From NCBI RefSeq assembly GCF_003991355.1, contig NZ_RCSU01000010.1:186001-250000 (forward strand): a stretch of DNA of 64,000 bases, written 5' to 3'. The translations under genes were made by a program, and so were the position numbers. This document shows positions 15,114 to 23,438 of this stretch, piece after piece. The notes below the pieces were generated by a model, which was given only the letters and a program-made list of their open reading frames with translations, searched no databases and was not told the origin of the DNA. How positions within the stretch are numbered: position 1 is the stretch's first letter; each line of letters begins with the position of its first letter. The DNA comes from Pseudoflavitalea rhizosphaerae (GTDB taxonomy: Bacteria > Bacteroidota > Bacteroidia > Chitinophagales > Chitinophagaceae).

Positions 15114-16673
15114 TTAGAAATCAATTTTTGCGAAAGTAATATAGTTTCTGTACAGGGCGGGCATAACCATACTACGTGAACTTATTTGTTTGCCCAATCT
15201 GGGCATGAAATCTACGCCCTTGTCGAGGTTTTTCAACGTGGGGTGTCTCGTAATCTTACCATTGGCATCGATGCTCTGATCGTTCAGGATGAGCGTACGG
15301 CGCTCGTACACGTTGAAGAGGAAGTGTAACTGGCCGCCGGTATTCAGGATATTATTGGAGATAAGATCGTCGTTATCATCATCAAACTGGCTCTTGGGGA
15401 TCACATTGTTCCATTCCATATTCCCATCCTTATCGAAAGAAAGGATCATGATATTCTCCGCATAATAGCGGGTGGACTGGTTACCGCCCCACCTGTTGTA
15501 GCCATACCGGCTCCATCCCCAGGGAGAATAATAGGGCGAACCCCAGGAATAATAATCCATCGGGTATGCCCAGGGGTTACCCCAGCCCATATAATCCCAT
15601 CTGTTAAAGGGACCTCCACGGGAAGTGGTGTACATAGACTCTGCGGTCAACAGGTAACCACCATCTTTTTTTATGATGATATTCTTGATGAAATAATCGT
15701 TGAAGGCTAACCGAAGATTGGCATCCGAGCCTTTTGCCTGCTTGCGAAGATCGTCGCTGAACATAAGTGTGCTCACACGAGCGGATGTGTCTGTGGCCTT
15801 GTCCCATACCATGGAATACAATCCTTCGATATTTCCTCTTTTTTGTTTGTAATAAAGCGCAGAGAAGAGGTATCGCCTGTTGGTATTGTCAACTTTTATC
15901 TTCACTTCATCCAGTAACAGCTTGTCGTCTGAATTCAGCACATGCGTGGAGAACTCAGTCCTGTTAAGCTTCTTCTGGATCATGGTTAGATCGGTGATAT
16001 AATCGTTGCTGTTCTTTCTCCTGAACTTCCCGAATACCAGTTCGCCTTCATTGTCCAACAGGAAGTCTGTGAGGTAATCGTGTCGTTCTTCCATTGGGAG
16101 CGACAATTGCTGTTTTTCTTTCAACTGCAATTCCGCATCAAACAATAATGTGGTAAAAAGAAAGTTCTTTGGGTTCTTGCTATTGATCTTGAACACCATC
16201 ACCTGCTGTTTATCATCACTGTAAATGGTAGTGTAGATCTTGTTGTTGGCTGACCAGCCGATACGGGTAGTGTCCAGCTCCACAGGATCTGTAAGGCGTT
16301 TGGCTTCTTCATTCAGCTTCACGCCCATGCAATACACCACGTTCTTGCGCTGGAACTGGTAGATCATCCAGGTGTGATTGGCATAAGGGATGAAATCGAC
16401 ATTGATCCAACGGTCGTCCATATAATCCAGTTTCACCCGGTTGATCAGTTTCATATCGTTGTCGTACACACTAATGGCATTGTCTGTACGATTGTTTTTG
16501 AAAACGAGGATATTATTGCCCACCTTCCCGATGATCTCGAAGTTGGTGCGGCGGTTATCTTCCCTTTCGGGCTCGGCATAGGCTATCTTTTGCGCCTGGG
16601 AAGTGAAGGGCAACAGTCCTGTGAGCAAGAGCACAGCAAGCAGACTGCACAGGGTTTTCATTCCGTTTTTCAT
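15114..16673 (-). CDS. Large exported protein of unknown function with a Tyr/Trp/Gly-rich segment
   Basis: I do not recognise a family. From ATG 16673 the protein has 519 residues and a signal peptide (MKNGMKTLCSLLAVLLLTG, cleavage after TSQAQ). An ATG at 16661 is an equally possible start, and upstream ATGs at 16691 and 16709 would lengthen the N-terminus. The body is beta-rich with repeated patterns of the type VVFKxNxxN, suggesting a beta-propeller or beta-sandwich fold. At about residues 355-400 there is a striking aromatic stretch (GWGNPWAYPMDYYSWGSPYY and onward) that looks flexible or surface-exposed. It is followed after 11 bp by the membrane protein gene. Confidence 0.7.
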   Translation of the reverse strand: MKNGMKTLCSLLAVLLLTGLLPFTSQAQKIAYAEPEREDNRRTNFEIIGKVGNNILVFKNNRTDNAISVYDNDMKLINRVKLDYMDDRWINVDFIPYANHTWMIYQFQRKNVVYCMGVKLNEEAKRLTDPVELDTTRIGWSANNKIYTTIYSDDKQQVMVFKINSKNPKNFLFTTLLFDAELQLKEKQQLSLPMEERHDYLTDFLLDNEGELVFGKFRRKNSNDYITDLTMIQKKLNRTEFSTHVLNSDDKLLLDEVKIKVDNTNRRYLFSALYYKQKRGNIEGLYSMVWDKATDTSARVSTLMFSDDLRKQAKGSDANLRLAFNDYFIKNIIIKKDGGYLLTAESMYTTSRGGPFNRWDYMGWGNPWAYPMDYYSWGSPYYSPWGWSRYGYNRWGGNQSTRYYAENIMILSFDKDGNMEWNNVIPKSQFDDDNDDLISNNILNTGGQLHFLFNVYERRTLILNDQSIDANGKITRHPTLKNLDKGVDFMPRLGKQISSRSMVMPALYRNYITFAKIDF

Positions 16674-16788
16674 AATAGCCAAATTACGCATTGTGAGTAC
16701 CATGCCCAAAATTTACGGATAATTTTAAGTATTTATGTTCATTTAAAGAAGGAGTAAAAAACCGTCCCCGGTTTCAATTTTTTGCCTA

Positions 16789-16796
16789 TACCTTTG
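16789..16796 (+). promoter_or_regulatory. -7 element of kup
   Basis: TACCTTTG is an exact TAnnTTTG match, 75 nt before the GTG start of kup. No convincing -33 element at 19-20 nt. Confidence 0.45.
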
Positions 16797-16871
16797 TGTC
16801 AGCGCCCGGAATCTCCCAGGTGCTATTATTTTTTTGAAAAAACCCTTTGATAACGGGAAAGCTAACTCACT

Positions 16872-18854
16872 GTGGGCAAAAATATTAACAAAGTTACGGC
16901 GGGCACTCTACTCATTGCTTTAGGGATCATCTACGGCGATATCGGGACCTCTCCTCTTTACGTACTGAATGCAATTATCAGTGATAAGGTGATCACGGAA
17001 AAGCTGATCCTGGGATCGCTCTCCTGTATCATCTGGACCCTCACATTACAAACTACTGTAAAGTATGTGATCCTGACCCTCCGGGCTGATAACCGGGGTG
17101 AAGGCGGCATATTTTCGTTGTATGCGCTCGTGAGGCGGCAAAAAAAATGGCTTATACTTCCTGCGATGCTCGGCGGAGCTGCTCTCCTTGCAGATGGAAT
17201 GATCACTCCTCCCATCTCTATCACCTCCTCCATTGAAGGTTTGCGCAATATCGAAGAGCTGGGTCCTATTCCGGATTCCACCATCGTTTATATCGTACTG
17301 GGAGTACTTACCGTTCTTTTCTTCCTGCAACAGTTCGGTACTCATAGTATCGGAAAGATGTTCGGCCCCATCATGCTCTGCTGGTTCATCATGCTGGCCA
17401 CCCTGGGCACTGTACACCTCCAGGACGATCTGCATATCTTCAAAGCTTTCAGCCCCTGGTATGCCATCGACTTACTTACTACCTATCCGAAAGGATTCTG
17501 GATACTCGGCGCCGTTTTCCTCTGTACCACGGGTGCGGAAGCACTGTACTCCGATCTCGGTCACTGCGGACGTTCCAATATCCGCCGTTCCTGGATCTTC
17601 GTGAAAAGCTGCCTGATCCTGAATTATCTCGGTCAGGGCGCTTATCTCCTCGCCAATTTCGAAGGCGATAAAATGACTGCACAAATGCTGGCGGAAGGCT
17701 TCAATCCTTTCTACGCCATCATGCCCCAGTGGTTCGTACTGCCAGGTATCATCATTGCCACGGCTGCGGCGATCATCGCCAGCCAGGCGCTGATCAGCGG
17801 TTCGTTCACACTTATCAGTGAGGCCATGCGGCTCAACCAATGGCCCAAAATGCGCATCAACTACCCCACTGAAGAAAGAGGGCAGTTATACATTCCCGGC
17901 ATCAACACCATGCTCTTCCTCGGATGCTGCGGCATCGTACTCTACTTCCAGAAATCATCCAGGATGGAAGCTGCATACGGGCTGGCTATCACCATGTGTA
18001 TGATCGCCACCACCATCCTGTTTGCCAATTACCTGGTCAGCAGGAGAACGAAACCCATTTTTATCTATCTCTTCCTTACCGTTTACCTGAGTATCGAGCT
18101 AAGCTTCCTGTCTGCTAACCTGGATAAATTCCCGCACGGCGGTTATGTGACCCTGGTAGTAGGCGGCGGCCTCTTTGCCGTGATGTACATCTGGTATCGC
18201 GCCCGTAAGATCAAGAACCGGTACGTGGAGTTCGTCAGGCTGGAGCATTATATCCCGCAGATACAGGAATTGAGTAATGATAAGACTGTTCCGAAATACG
18301 CTACCCACCTGGTGTACCTCACCAGCGCCAATAACCCGAAAGAGATCGAGCACAAGATCATTTACTCAATCCTCAATAAAAAACCGAAACGAGCGGATAT
18401 TTACTGGTTCGTTCACGTAGATACACTGGATGACCCATATACCTGCGAGTATTCGGTAGACCATATCATCCCCAATGATATCATCCGCATAGAATTCAGA
18501 CTTGGATTCAGGATCGAACCGAAGATCAACCTCATGTTCCGTAAAGTGGTGGCAGACCTGGTGGCCAACAAGGAAGTGAATATCACCAGCCGCTACGAGA
18601 GCCTCGAAAGGAACAATGTAGTAGGCGATTTCCAGTTCATCGTAATGGAAAAATTCCTCAGCCAGGATATCGAACTGCCCATTACCGAACGTATGATCAT
18701 GAAGCTCTACTTCTGGATCAAGGAATACAGCCTTTCGGAAGAAAGAGGTTTTGGGCTCGATGTGAGCAATGTAACAGTGGAGAAATTCCCGCTGATCGTT
18801 GCACCGGTGACCAACCTCAACCTGAAACGCATCAATAACGATGACGGATTTTAA
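16872..18854 (+). CDS. kup: KUP/HAK-type potassium uptake transporter
   Basis: This inner-membrane K+/H+ symporter has 660 residues, the usual length. The family signature GIIYGDIGTSPLYVLNAII lies at about residues 18-36, followed by LRADNRGEGGIFSLYALVRR. About twelve transmembrane helices extend to about 440. The C-terminal third is a soluble cytoplasmic domain (YATHLVYLTSANNPKEIEHK). Translation starts at GTG; no in-frame ATG lies nearby. It is monocistronic and followed immediately by a family 1 palindromic repeat. Confidence 0.95.
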   Translation: MGKNINKVTAGTLLIALGIIYGDIGTSPLYVLNAIISDKVITEKLILGSLSCIIWTLTLQTTVKYVILTLRADNRGEGGIFSLYALVRRQKKWLILPAMLGGAALLADGMITPPISITSSIEGLRNIEELGPIPDSTIVYIVLGVLTVLFFLQQFGTHSIGKMFGPIMLCWFIMLATLGTVHLQDDLHIFKAFSPWYAIDLLTTYPKGFWILGAVFLCTTGAEALYSDLGHCGRSNIRRSWIFVKSCLILNYLGQGAYLLANFEGDKMTAQMLAEGFNPFYAIMPQWFVLPGIIIATAAAIIASQALISGSFTLISEAMRLNQWPKMRINYPTEERGQLYIPGINTMLFLGCCGIVLYFQKSSRMEAAYGLAITMCMIATTILFANYLVSRRTKPIFIYLFLTVYLSIELSFLSANLDKFPHGGYVTLVVGGGLFAVMYIWYRARKIKNRYVEFVRLEHYIPQIQELSNDKTVPKYATHLVYLTSANNPKEIEHKIIYSILNKKPKRADIYWFVHVDTLDDPYTCEYSVDHIIPNDIIRIEFRLGFRIEPKINLMFRKVVADLVANKEVNITSRYESLERNNVVGDFQFIVMEKFLSQDIELPITERMIMKLYFWIKEYSLSEERGFGLDVSNVTVEKFPLIVAPVTNLNLKRINNDDGF

Positions 18855-18867
18855 CTCACGGCGTTAC

Positions 18868-18973
18868 CAGTCGCTCGCCTCCCGGCGAGTGACCTGTATT
18901 TGTTCGCCTCCGGCGAACACCGCGTCGCCGGAGGCGACTAAACAATAGTCACTCGCCGGGAGGCGAGCGACTG
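18868..18973. repeat. Palindromic intergenic repeat, family 1, copy 3
   Basis: The 106-bp element has perfect 26-bp arms (18868-18893 and 18948-18973), with inner hairpins GTTCGCC-TCC-GGCGAAC (18902-18918) and GTCGCC-GGA-GGCGAC (18924-18938). It has the same order and orientation as copy 1 and lies 13 bp after the kup stop. Confidence 0.92.
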
Positions 18974-19024
18974 CCACACTCGGAATTAACCGCGCTTTTT
19001 GTATCTTACAGTAAACTGACTGTA

Positions 19025-19813
19025 TTGCCTACATTCGTTTGGTATATCATCCTCGGAATTGCCGCACTCAGCATCATTGCTTTTTTCATACAGGATAAAC
19101 TCATCTTCAAACCGGAAAGACTACCCGCAGATTTCCAGTTCAAATACGATGTTCCCTTCAAAGAGCTCTTCTTCGATATCGAGCCGGGCGTACGGATCAA
19201 CGGCCTGCATTTTTACAGGAAAGACTCCAAAGGCATCATCCTCTACTTACACGGCAATACCCGCAGCATCAAGGGCTGGGCAAAATATGCCCGCGATTTC
19301 TACCGCTACGATTACGATGTGGTGATGGTGGATTACCGTGGATTTGGAAAAAGCACCGGCAAAAGAAGCGAAAAAGAGATGCTGTCCGACATGCAATTTG
19401 TGTACGACACGCTAAAGAAACAATGTCCCGAAAATCACCTGATCCTCTACGGACGTAGTATCGGCAGCGGATTTGCCACGAAGATCGCTTCGGATAACCA
19501 TCCCCGCTACCTGATACTGGACAGCCCTTATTACAGCTTCAAGAAAGTAGTGGACCGCTTTCTTCCCATCCTTCCTGTACGCTTTGTACTGCAGTATCAC
19601 CTGCGTACTGATCTCTGGATCCGGAAAGTGAAATGCCATACATATATCATTCATGGAACCCGCGACTGGCTTATTCCCATCCGCCACAGCGAGAAACTGC
19701 AGGCCATCAACCCCGATATGATCACGCTGATCCGCATCCATGGCGGCGGCCACAACAACCTTTCTAATTTTCCCGAGTACCATAATTTTATCCGCGATAT
19801 TCTCAAGGATTAA
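19025..19813 (+). CDS. Membrane-anchored alpha/beta hydrolase (first of a tandem pair)
   Basis: This is a serine hydrolase of the alpha/beta fold with an N-terminal membrane anchor (about 5-23). It has the oxyanion segment LYLHGNTRS (near 74-82), nucleophile elbow LYGRSIGSG with Ser near 145, and HGTRDWLIP leading to the acidic residue. The likely catalytic His is in GGGHNNLSNFPEY near the end. The substrate is unknown. The start is probably TTG at 19025; there is no in-frame ATG before the conserved part, and the frame stays open upstream into the repeat. It has the same architecture as the next gene, 30 bp downstream, so they look like a duplicated pair in one transcript. Confidence 0.82.
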   Translation: MPTFVWYIILGIAALSIIAFFIQDKLIFKPERLPADFQFKYDVPFKELFFDIEPGVRINGLHFYRKDSKGIILYLHGNTRSIKGWAKYARDFYRYDYDVVMVDYRGFGKSTGKRSEKEMLSDMQFVYDTLKKQCPENHLILYGRSIGSGFATKIASDNHPRYLILDSPYYSFKKVVDRFLPILPVRFVLQYHLRTDLWIRKVKCHTYIIHGTRDWLIPIRHSEKLQAINPDMITLIRIHGGGHNNLSNFPEYHNFIRDILKD

Positions 19814-19843
19814 CTACAGCCTTGCTAACTTGCAGGCATTCGT

Positions 19844-20653
19844 ATGAACAAAAAGAAGATCATCAGGTGGATGAAGATTTTGCTGCTGGTGTATTGCATC
19901 ATTGGCATCGCGATCTATGGATTGCAGGACTATATCATGTTCCGTCCGGTAGCAGTAGACAAATCGCATAAATATGATTTCAAGATTCCTTATCGTGAAG
20001 TGAACCTCCCGTATTCTGCCAGTGTGAACATCAATGTGATCCAGTTCACCACTACCGATTCTGTTCCCAAAGGCGTGGTACTGTATTTCCATGGCAACCG
20101 CAGGAACATCTCATGGTATGCGAAGAATGCACCCGTGTTCACACGCAACGGATATGAAGTGTGGATGCTCGACTACCCGGGATTCGGCAAAAGTACCGGC
20201 ACTTTTTCGGAAGCGAAATTATACGAATGGGCATTACTGTTATACAAGCTGGCGCGTGCGCGTTACAAGCCCGACAGTATCGTTTTGTATGGGCGCAGCA
20301 TGGGCTCTGGCATTGCTGCACAACTCGGATCAGTACGGGATTGCAGGAAGCTGGTGCTGGAAACGCCTTACTATGATTTCCCCAGCATCCTCAGCTCAAG
20401 GATCCCCATCTATCCAATGGAAAGAATGATCAAATTCAAGATTCCCACCTGGCAATACCTGCAGGAAGTAACAGCCCCGGTTTCCATCTTCCATGGCACA
20501 TCCGATGGAGTGATACCATACAGGAATGCATCAAGACTGAAACCTTTCCTGAAACAAAAAGATGAATTCATCACTATTGAAGATGGCAGCCATAACGACC
20601 TGCCGGAGTTCCCCATCTATCAGCAAAAAATGGACTCCTTACTGAAGTACTGA
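19844..20653 (+). CDS. Membrane-anchored alpha/beta hydrolase (second of a tandem pair)
   Basis: A 269-residue paralogue of the preceding gene: N-terminal anchor (about 8-27), LYFHGNRRN, WMLDYPGFGKSTGTFSE, nucleophile LYGRSMGSG with Ser near 152, FHGTSDGVIPYRNA for the acid, and DGSHNDLPEFPIY for the His. Both paralogues keep the full catalytic set, so neither looks degenerate. The active site should lie on the periplasmic or cytoplasmic face depending on anchor topology; the positive residues before the helix (MNKKKIIRWMK) suggest a periplasmic C-terminal domain. Substrate unknown. Its stop lies 2 bp from the convergent oxyR stop. Confidence 0.84.
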   Translation: MNKKKIIRWMKILLLVYCIIGIAIYGLQDYIMFRPVAVDKSHKYDFKIPYREVNLPYSASVNINVIQFTTTDSVPKGVVLYFHGNRRNISWYAKNAPVFTRNGYEVWMLDYPGFGKSTGTFSEAKLYEWALLLYKLARARYKPDSIVLYGRSMGSGIAAQLGSVRDCRKLVLETPYYDFPSILSSRIPIYPMERMIKFKIPTWQYLQEVTAPVSIFHGTSDGVIPYRNASRLKPFLKQKDEFITIEDGSHNDLPEFPIYQQKMDSLLKY

Positions 20654-20655
20654 TC

Positions 20656-21591
20656 TTATACCGGCACCACTTTCAGGCTCTTGTTCTTTCTGACTTTGTC
20701 GGGAATGGCGGAAATAATGGAGTCTTTCAATACTTCTATCAGTCTTTTCTTTACAAAATCCCTGTGTACCACCACGCTTACTTCCCGCATGGGAGCGGGC
20801 TTTTTGAAATGCCGGACCAACTGCATTTTTTTATGGTCCATGTCCATGGTAGTGAGTTCAGGAAGAATGGTAATGCCGTCATTGAGCTCCACCATACGGC
20901 GCAGGGTTTCGATACTGCCGGCTTCATATTCAAACTGGGTACCCATTTCCGTTGCCTTGCGCAGCTCACACAGGTTCACGATCTGTGAACGGAAGCAATG
21001 GCCCTCTTCCATCAGCCAGAGTTTGTTGGGATCGATGTCCTGCGGAAGTACATATGTTTTTTTAAAAGCGGCATTCTTTGGCGAAACATAGGCCAGGAAT
21101 TCTTCGTAGAACAGAACATGTTCCTTGATGCCTTTCTCCTGGAGGGGCGTTACCAGGATGCCGGTATCGATACGGCCTTCGCGAAGCCGGTTGATGATAT
21201 ATTCTGTCCGCATCTCCTGCACTATCAGTTTCACATGCGGATATTTCTTATTAAAAGCGGGAACAAACAAAGGCAGCAGGTAGGGTGCAAGTGTAGGGAT
21301 GATGCCGATCCGCAATTCACCGGTAAGAATGCCGCGCTTGTGCTGAACAATCTCGGTGATCAGGTTCCGCTCTGCCAGTACTTTCCTCGCCTGCTCGATG
21401 ATCTCCATTCCTGCCTCTGTGGGCACAACGGGCTGTTTGCTCCTGTCGAATATTTTAATGCCCATCTCTTCCTCCAGTTTCTGGATCTGCATACTGAGCG
21501 TAGGCTGGGTAACAAAACAATGCTCGGCGGCTAAAGCAAAATGGCGGAAGGTATCTACGGCTACTATGTATTCCAGTTGCACAAAGGTCAT
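20656..21591 (-). CDS. oxyR: LysR-type peroxide-responsive regulator OxyR
   Basis: This 311-residue regulator has an N-terminal winged HTH (about 1-65: MTFVQLEYIVAVDTFRHFAL, then VTQPTLSMQIQKLEEEMG). The LysR substrate domain follows. The redox pair is present as GHCFRSQIVNLC, with Cys at positions 199 and 208, the same numbers and spacing as in E. coli OxyR. It should therefore sense H2O2 by disulfide formation. No classical target such as katG, ahpC or dps is next to it. A TATATTTA element ends 4 nt before the ATG. Confidence 0.93.
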   Translation of the reverse strand: MTFVQLEYIVAVDTFRHFALAAEHCFVTQPTLSMQIQKLEEEMGIKIFDRSKQPVVPTEAGMEIIEQARKVLAERNLITEIVQHKRGILTGELRIGIIPTLAPYLLPLFVPAFNKKYPHVKLIVQEMRTEYIINRLREGRIDTGILVTPLQEKGIKEHVLFYEEFLAYVSPKNAAFKKTYVLPQDIDPNKLWLMEEGHCFRSQIVNLCELRKATEMGTQFEYEAGSIETLRRMVELNDGITILPELTTMDMDHKKMQLVRHFKKPAPMREVSVVVHRDFVKKRLIEVLKDSIISAIPDKVRKNKSLKVVPV

Positions 21592-21718
21592 GCGATAAAT
21601 ATAGATTTTAGCTATGATCGTATGAAATCAATCGATCTGATTTATCGCCAAATTTATTAACTTTTGTATCATTAATCCCAAATTTTCAAATCCTGTGTTG
21701 TAGATCCATATCCTCAAT

Positions 21719-22627
21719 CTATTCTTCCAGCGTCACTTTATTGGTACCCACTTTCAACTTATACCCCACACCTACTTTCAGCGCATAATTCTCTTTGCCA
21801 TGGCTCACCGGAAAATTAAAACAAACAGGGTAGTCATATTCTTTGACCAATTCATGAATAATCTCGTCCAAAGTTTTCCCGAATGGCCTTTCCGTGTCCT
21901 TCATATCCGTAAAACCTCCAAGGATCAATCCTGCCAGCTTTTCCAATTGCCCGCTACGTTTGAGCTGATAGAGCATCCTGTCGATACTGTAGAGGTATTC
22001 CCCAACATCTTCAATAAAAAGTATGCGCCCTTTTGTTTTCAATTGGGAAGGCGTGCCGGTGATATTCGCGAGTAAGGCCAGGTTACCGCCCACCAGTTCT
22101 CCAACGGCTTCACCTTTTTGATTGAATTCGTGCGGTGCACAGGAATACTTAGCCTTTTTACCTTCCATTGCTTTTTTGAGGCTCAGCACATACTCATTCC
22201 TGAAGCCTTCATCATTAAAGGCCGCCGCCATGGGCGCATGCAAAGTGGCGATCTTATAATTTGAATAGATATGCGCATGTAAAACTGTAATATCGCTGAA
22301 CCCGATGATCCACTTGGGCTTCTTCCTGAAAGATTTGAAATTGATCTGGTCAATGATCCTCCCCACACCATAACCGCCCCTCCCACAGAGGATAGCCTGA
22401 ACAGCATCATCATCCATCATTTGCTGTAAGTCCTGCAGGCGCTCCTTATCGGTGCCTGAAAAATAATTCTCTGAACCGCTGCCGAGGGTTTTGCCAACTT
22501 TCACTTTGTACCCCCATTCCTGTAATGCTTCGATACAGGTTTGCGCTTTTTCTTTTGCCATGAAACCAGCCGGACAAACAATGCCGATAGTATCTCCTGG
22601 CTGCAGGTACGATGGTATTCTGATCAT
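21719..22627 (-). CDS. ldcA: Muramoyltetrapeptide (LD-) carboxypeptidase, peptidase S66, cytoplasmic
   Basis: LdcA removes the terminal D-Ala from tetrapeptides during peptidoglycan recycling. The 302-residue protein has no signal peptide and shows LQPGDTIGIVCPAGF, the glycine-rich LCGRGGYGVGRIID, nucleophile region WIIGFSDITVLH (Ser near 111), the Glu motif FIEDVGEYLYSIDRM and the His region FPVSHGKENYAL. These form the Ser-Glu-His triad of family S66. Its ATG overlaps the stop of the upstream HTH gene by 4 bp (ATGA), so the two are translationally coupled. A second, exported S66 enzyme is encoded just upstream at 23439-24479. Confidence 0.93.
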   Translation of the reverse strand: MIRIPSYLQPGDTIGIVCPAGFMAKEKAQTCIEALQEWGYKVKVGKTLGSGSENYFSGTDKERLQDLQQMMDDDAVQAILCGRGGYGVGRIIDQINFKSFRKKPKWIIGFSDITVLHAHIYSNYKIATLHAPMAAAFNDEGFRNEYVLSLKKAMEGKKAKYSCAPHEFNQKGEAVGELVGGNLALLANITGTPSQLKTKGRILFIEDVGEYLYSIDRMLYQLKRSGQLEKLAGLILGGFTDMKDTERPFGKTLDEIIHELVKEYDYPVCFNFPVSHGKENYALKVGVGYKLKVGTNKVTLEE

Positions 22628-23097
22628 TTTACAAAAGATGTTTTGGATGCTTTACCGGATTTGGTGGTCTTTGCTGATTTGGAAGTTTTTGTTGACTTCG
22701 CCGGAGGGTTGAGTTTATAAGGCCTGTTCCATAACTCCTGCCTGAAACTAAAACGCATTCCCAGTTTACGGATGAAAGATTTGGAAAAACCACGACGGTA
22801 ATGGAGGATATCCGATACCAGGCTTTTGCTTACTCCTAATTCTTTTGCCAGATCGGCAGCTTTCAACCGGTTCTGTTCCATCACAAATTTGAGGGATGAA
22901 ACAGGATCGATGGGCTCCTGATCTTCTTCAGCATCCTGCTCTCTGTCATATGCCTCAATAAGCACTGTAAGCAGCTCAATAATTTCTTCCTGAGCTTCAG
23001 AATGATTTTTCATATCTGTATATTGCTCCAGTATATTGCAATACTCTATGTACTGCTTGTAATCTTTGATAACTTTAAAAGGAAGCGTTATTTCCAT
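22624..23097 (-). CDS. HigA-like helix-turn-helix protein (orphan antitoxin type)
   Basis: The 157-residue protein has an N-terminal helical segment (about 1-70: VIKDYKQYIEYCNILEQYTD, then EEIIELLTVLIEAYDREQ). An XRE-type HTH follows (about 80-125: LKAADLAKELGVSKSLVSDILHYRRGFSKSFIRKL). A low-complexity Lys/Ser/Thr tail ends it (KSTKTSKSAKTTKSGKASKT). The first two parts match the HigA antitoxin plan (COG5499). No toxin-like ORF is found beside it, so it may be a plain regulator. ATG 23097 is chosen; the open frame to 23304 adds 69 residues without HigA similarity. Its stop overlaps ldcA by 4 bp. Confidence 0.75.
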   Translation of the reverse strand: MEITLPFKVIKDYKQYIEYCNILEQYTDMKNHSEAQEEIIELLTVLIEAYDREQDAEEDQEPIDPVSSLKFVMEQNRLKAADLAKELGVSKSLVSDILHYRRGFSKSFIRKLGMRFSFRQELWNRPYKLNPPAKSTKTSKSAKTTKSGKASKTSFVK

Positions 23098-23393
23098 AAA
23101 AGTAATTTTAAAATGCCTGAATAGTATACTGCAGATTCTTTTTACACAGTTCATCATAGGCCGCATGCGTTCCTCTCTTTCACATATTTTTTCAAGGTTT
23201 CTTCTTTCACCAAATGAACCTTCTTCATTCAACCGAATTGTAAAGTTATCAAAAAAGTTCTCAAAACGCGTACTTTTTTTTCTCCGCTTTTTTTCAAAAC
23301 CCATACACGTTTTCCCCTGATAACAAGAAACGAGGAAAATTTTACTAATCGGTGCTCAACTATTTTTCTAACCCTGCTATCTATTCGAAAAAA

Positions 23394-23417
23394 AACCTGC
23401 CGGAATCCGGCAGGGTT
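23394..23417 (-). terminator. Terminator of the exported LD-carboxypeptidase gene
   Basis: AACCTGCCGG-AATCC-GGCAGGGTT-type hairpin (one G-T pair), followed on the minus strand by eight T. It lies 21 bp beyond the stop. Confidence 0.88.
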
Positions 23418-23438
23418 CAAATATTATTGTTGATCGTC

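Noticed and set aside
23098-23304. N-terminal extension of the HigA-like gene, or a higB remnant upstream
   Set aside because: All frames were checked; none shows a RelE/HigB-like toxin, and the extension lacks HigA similarity.
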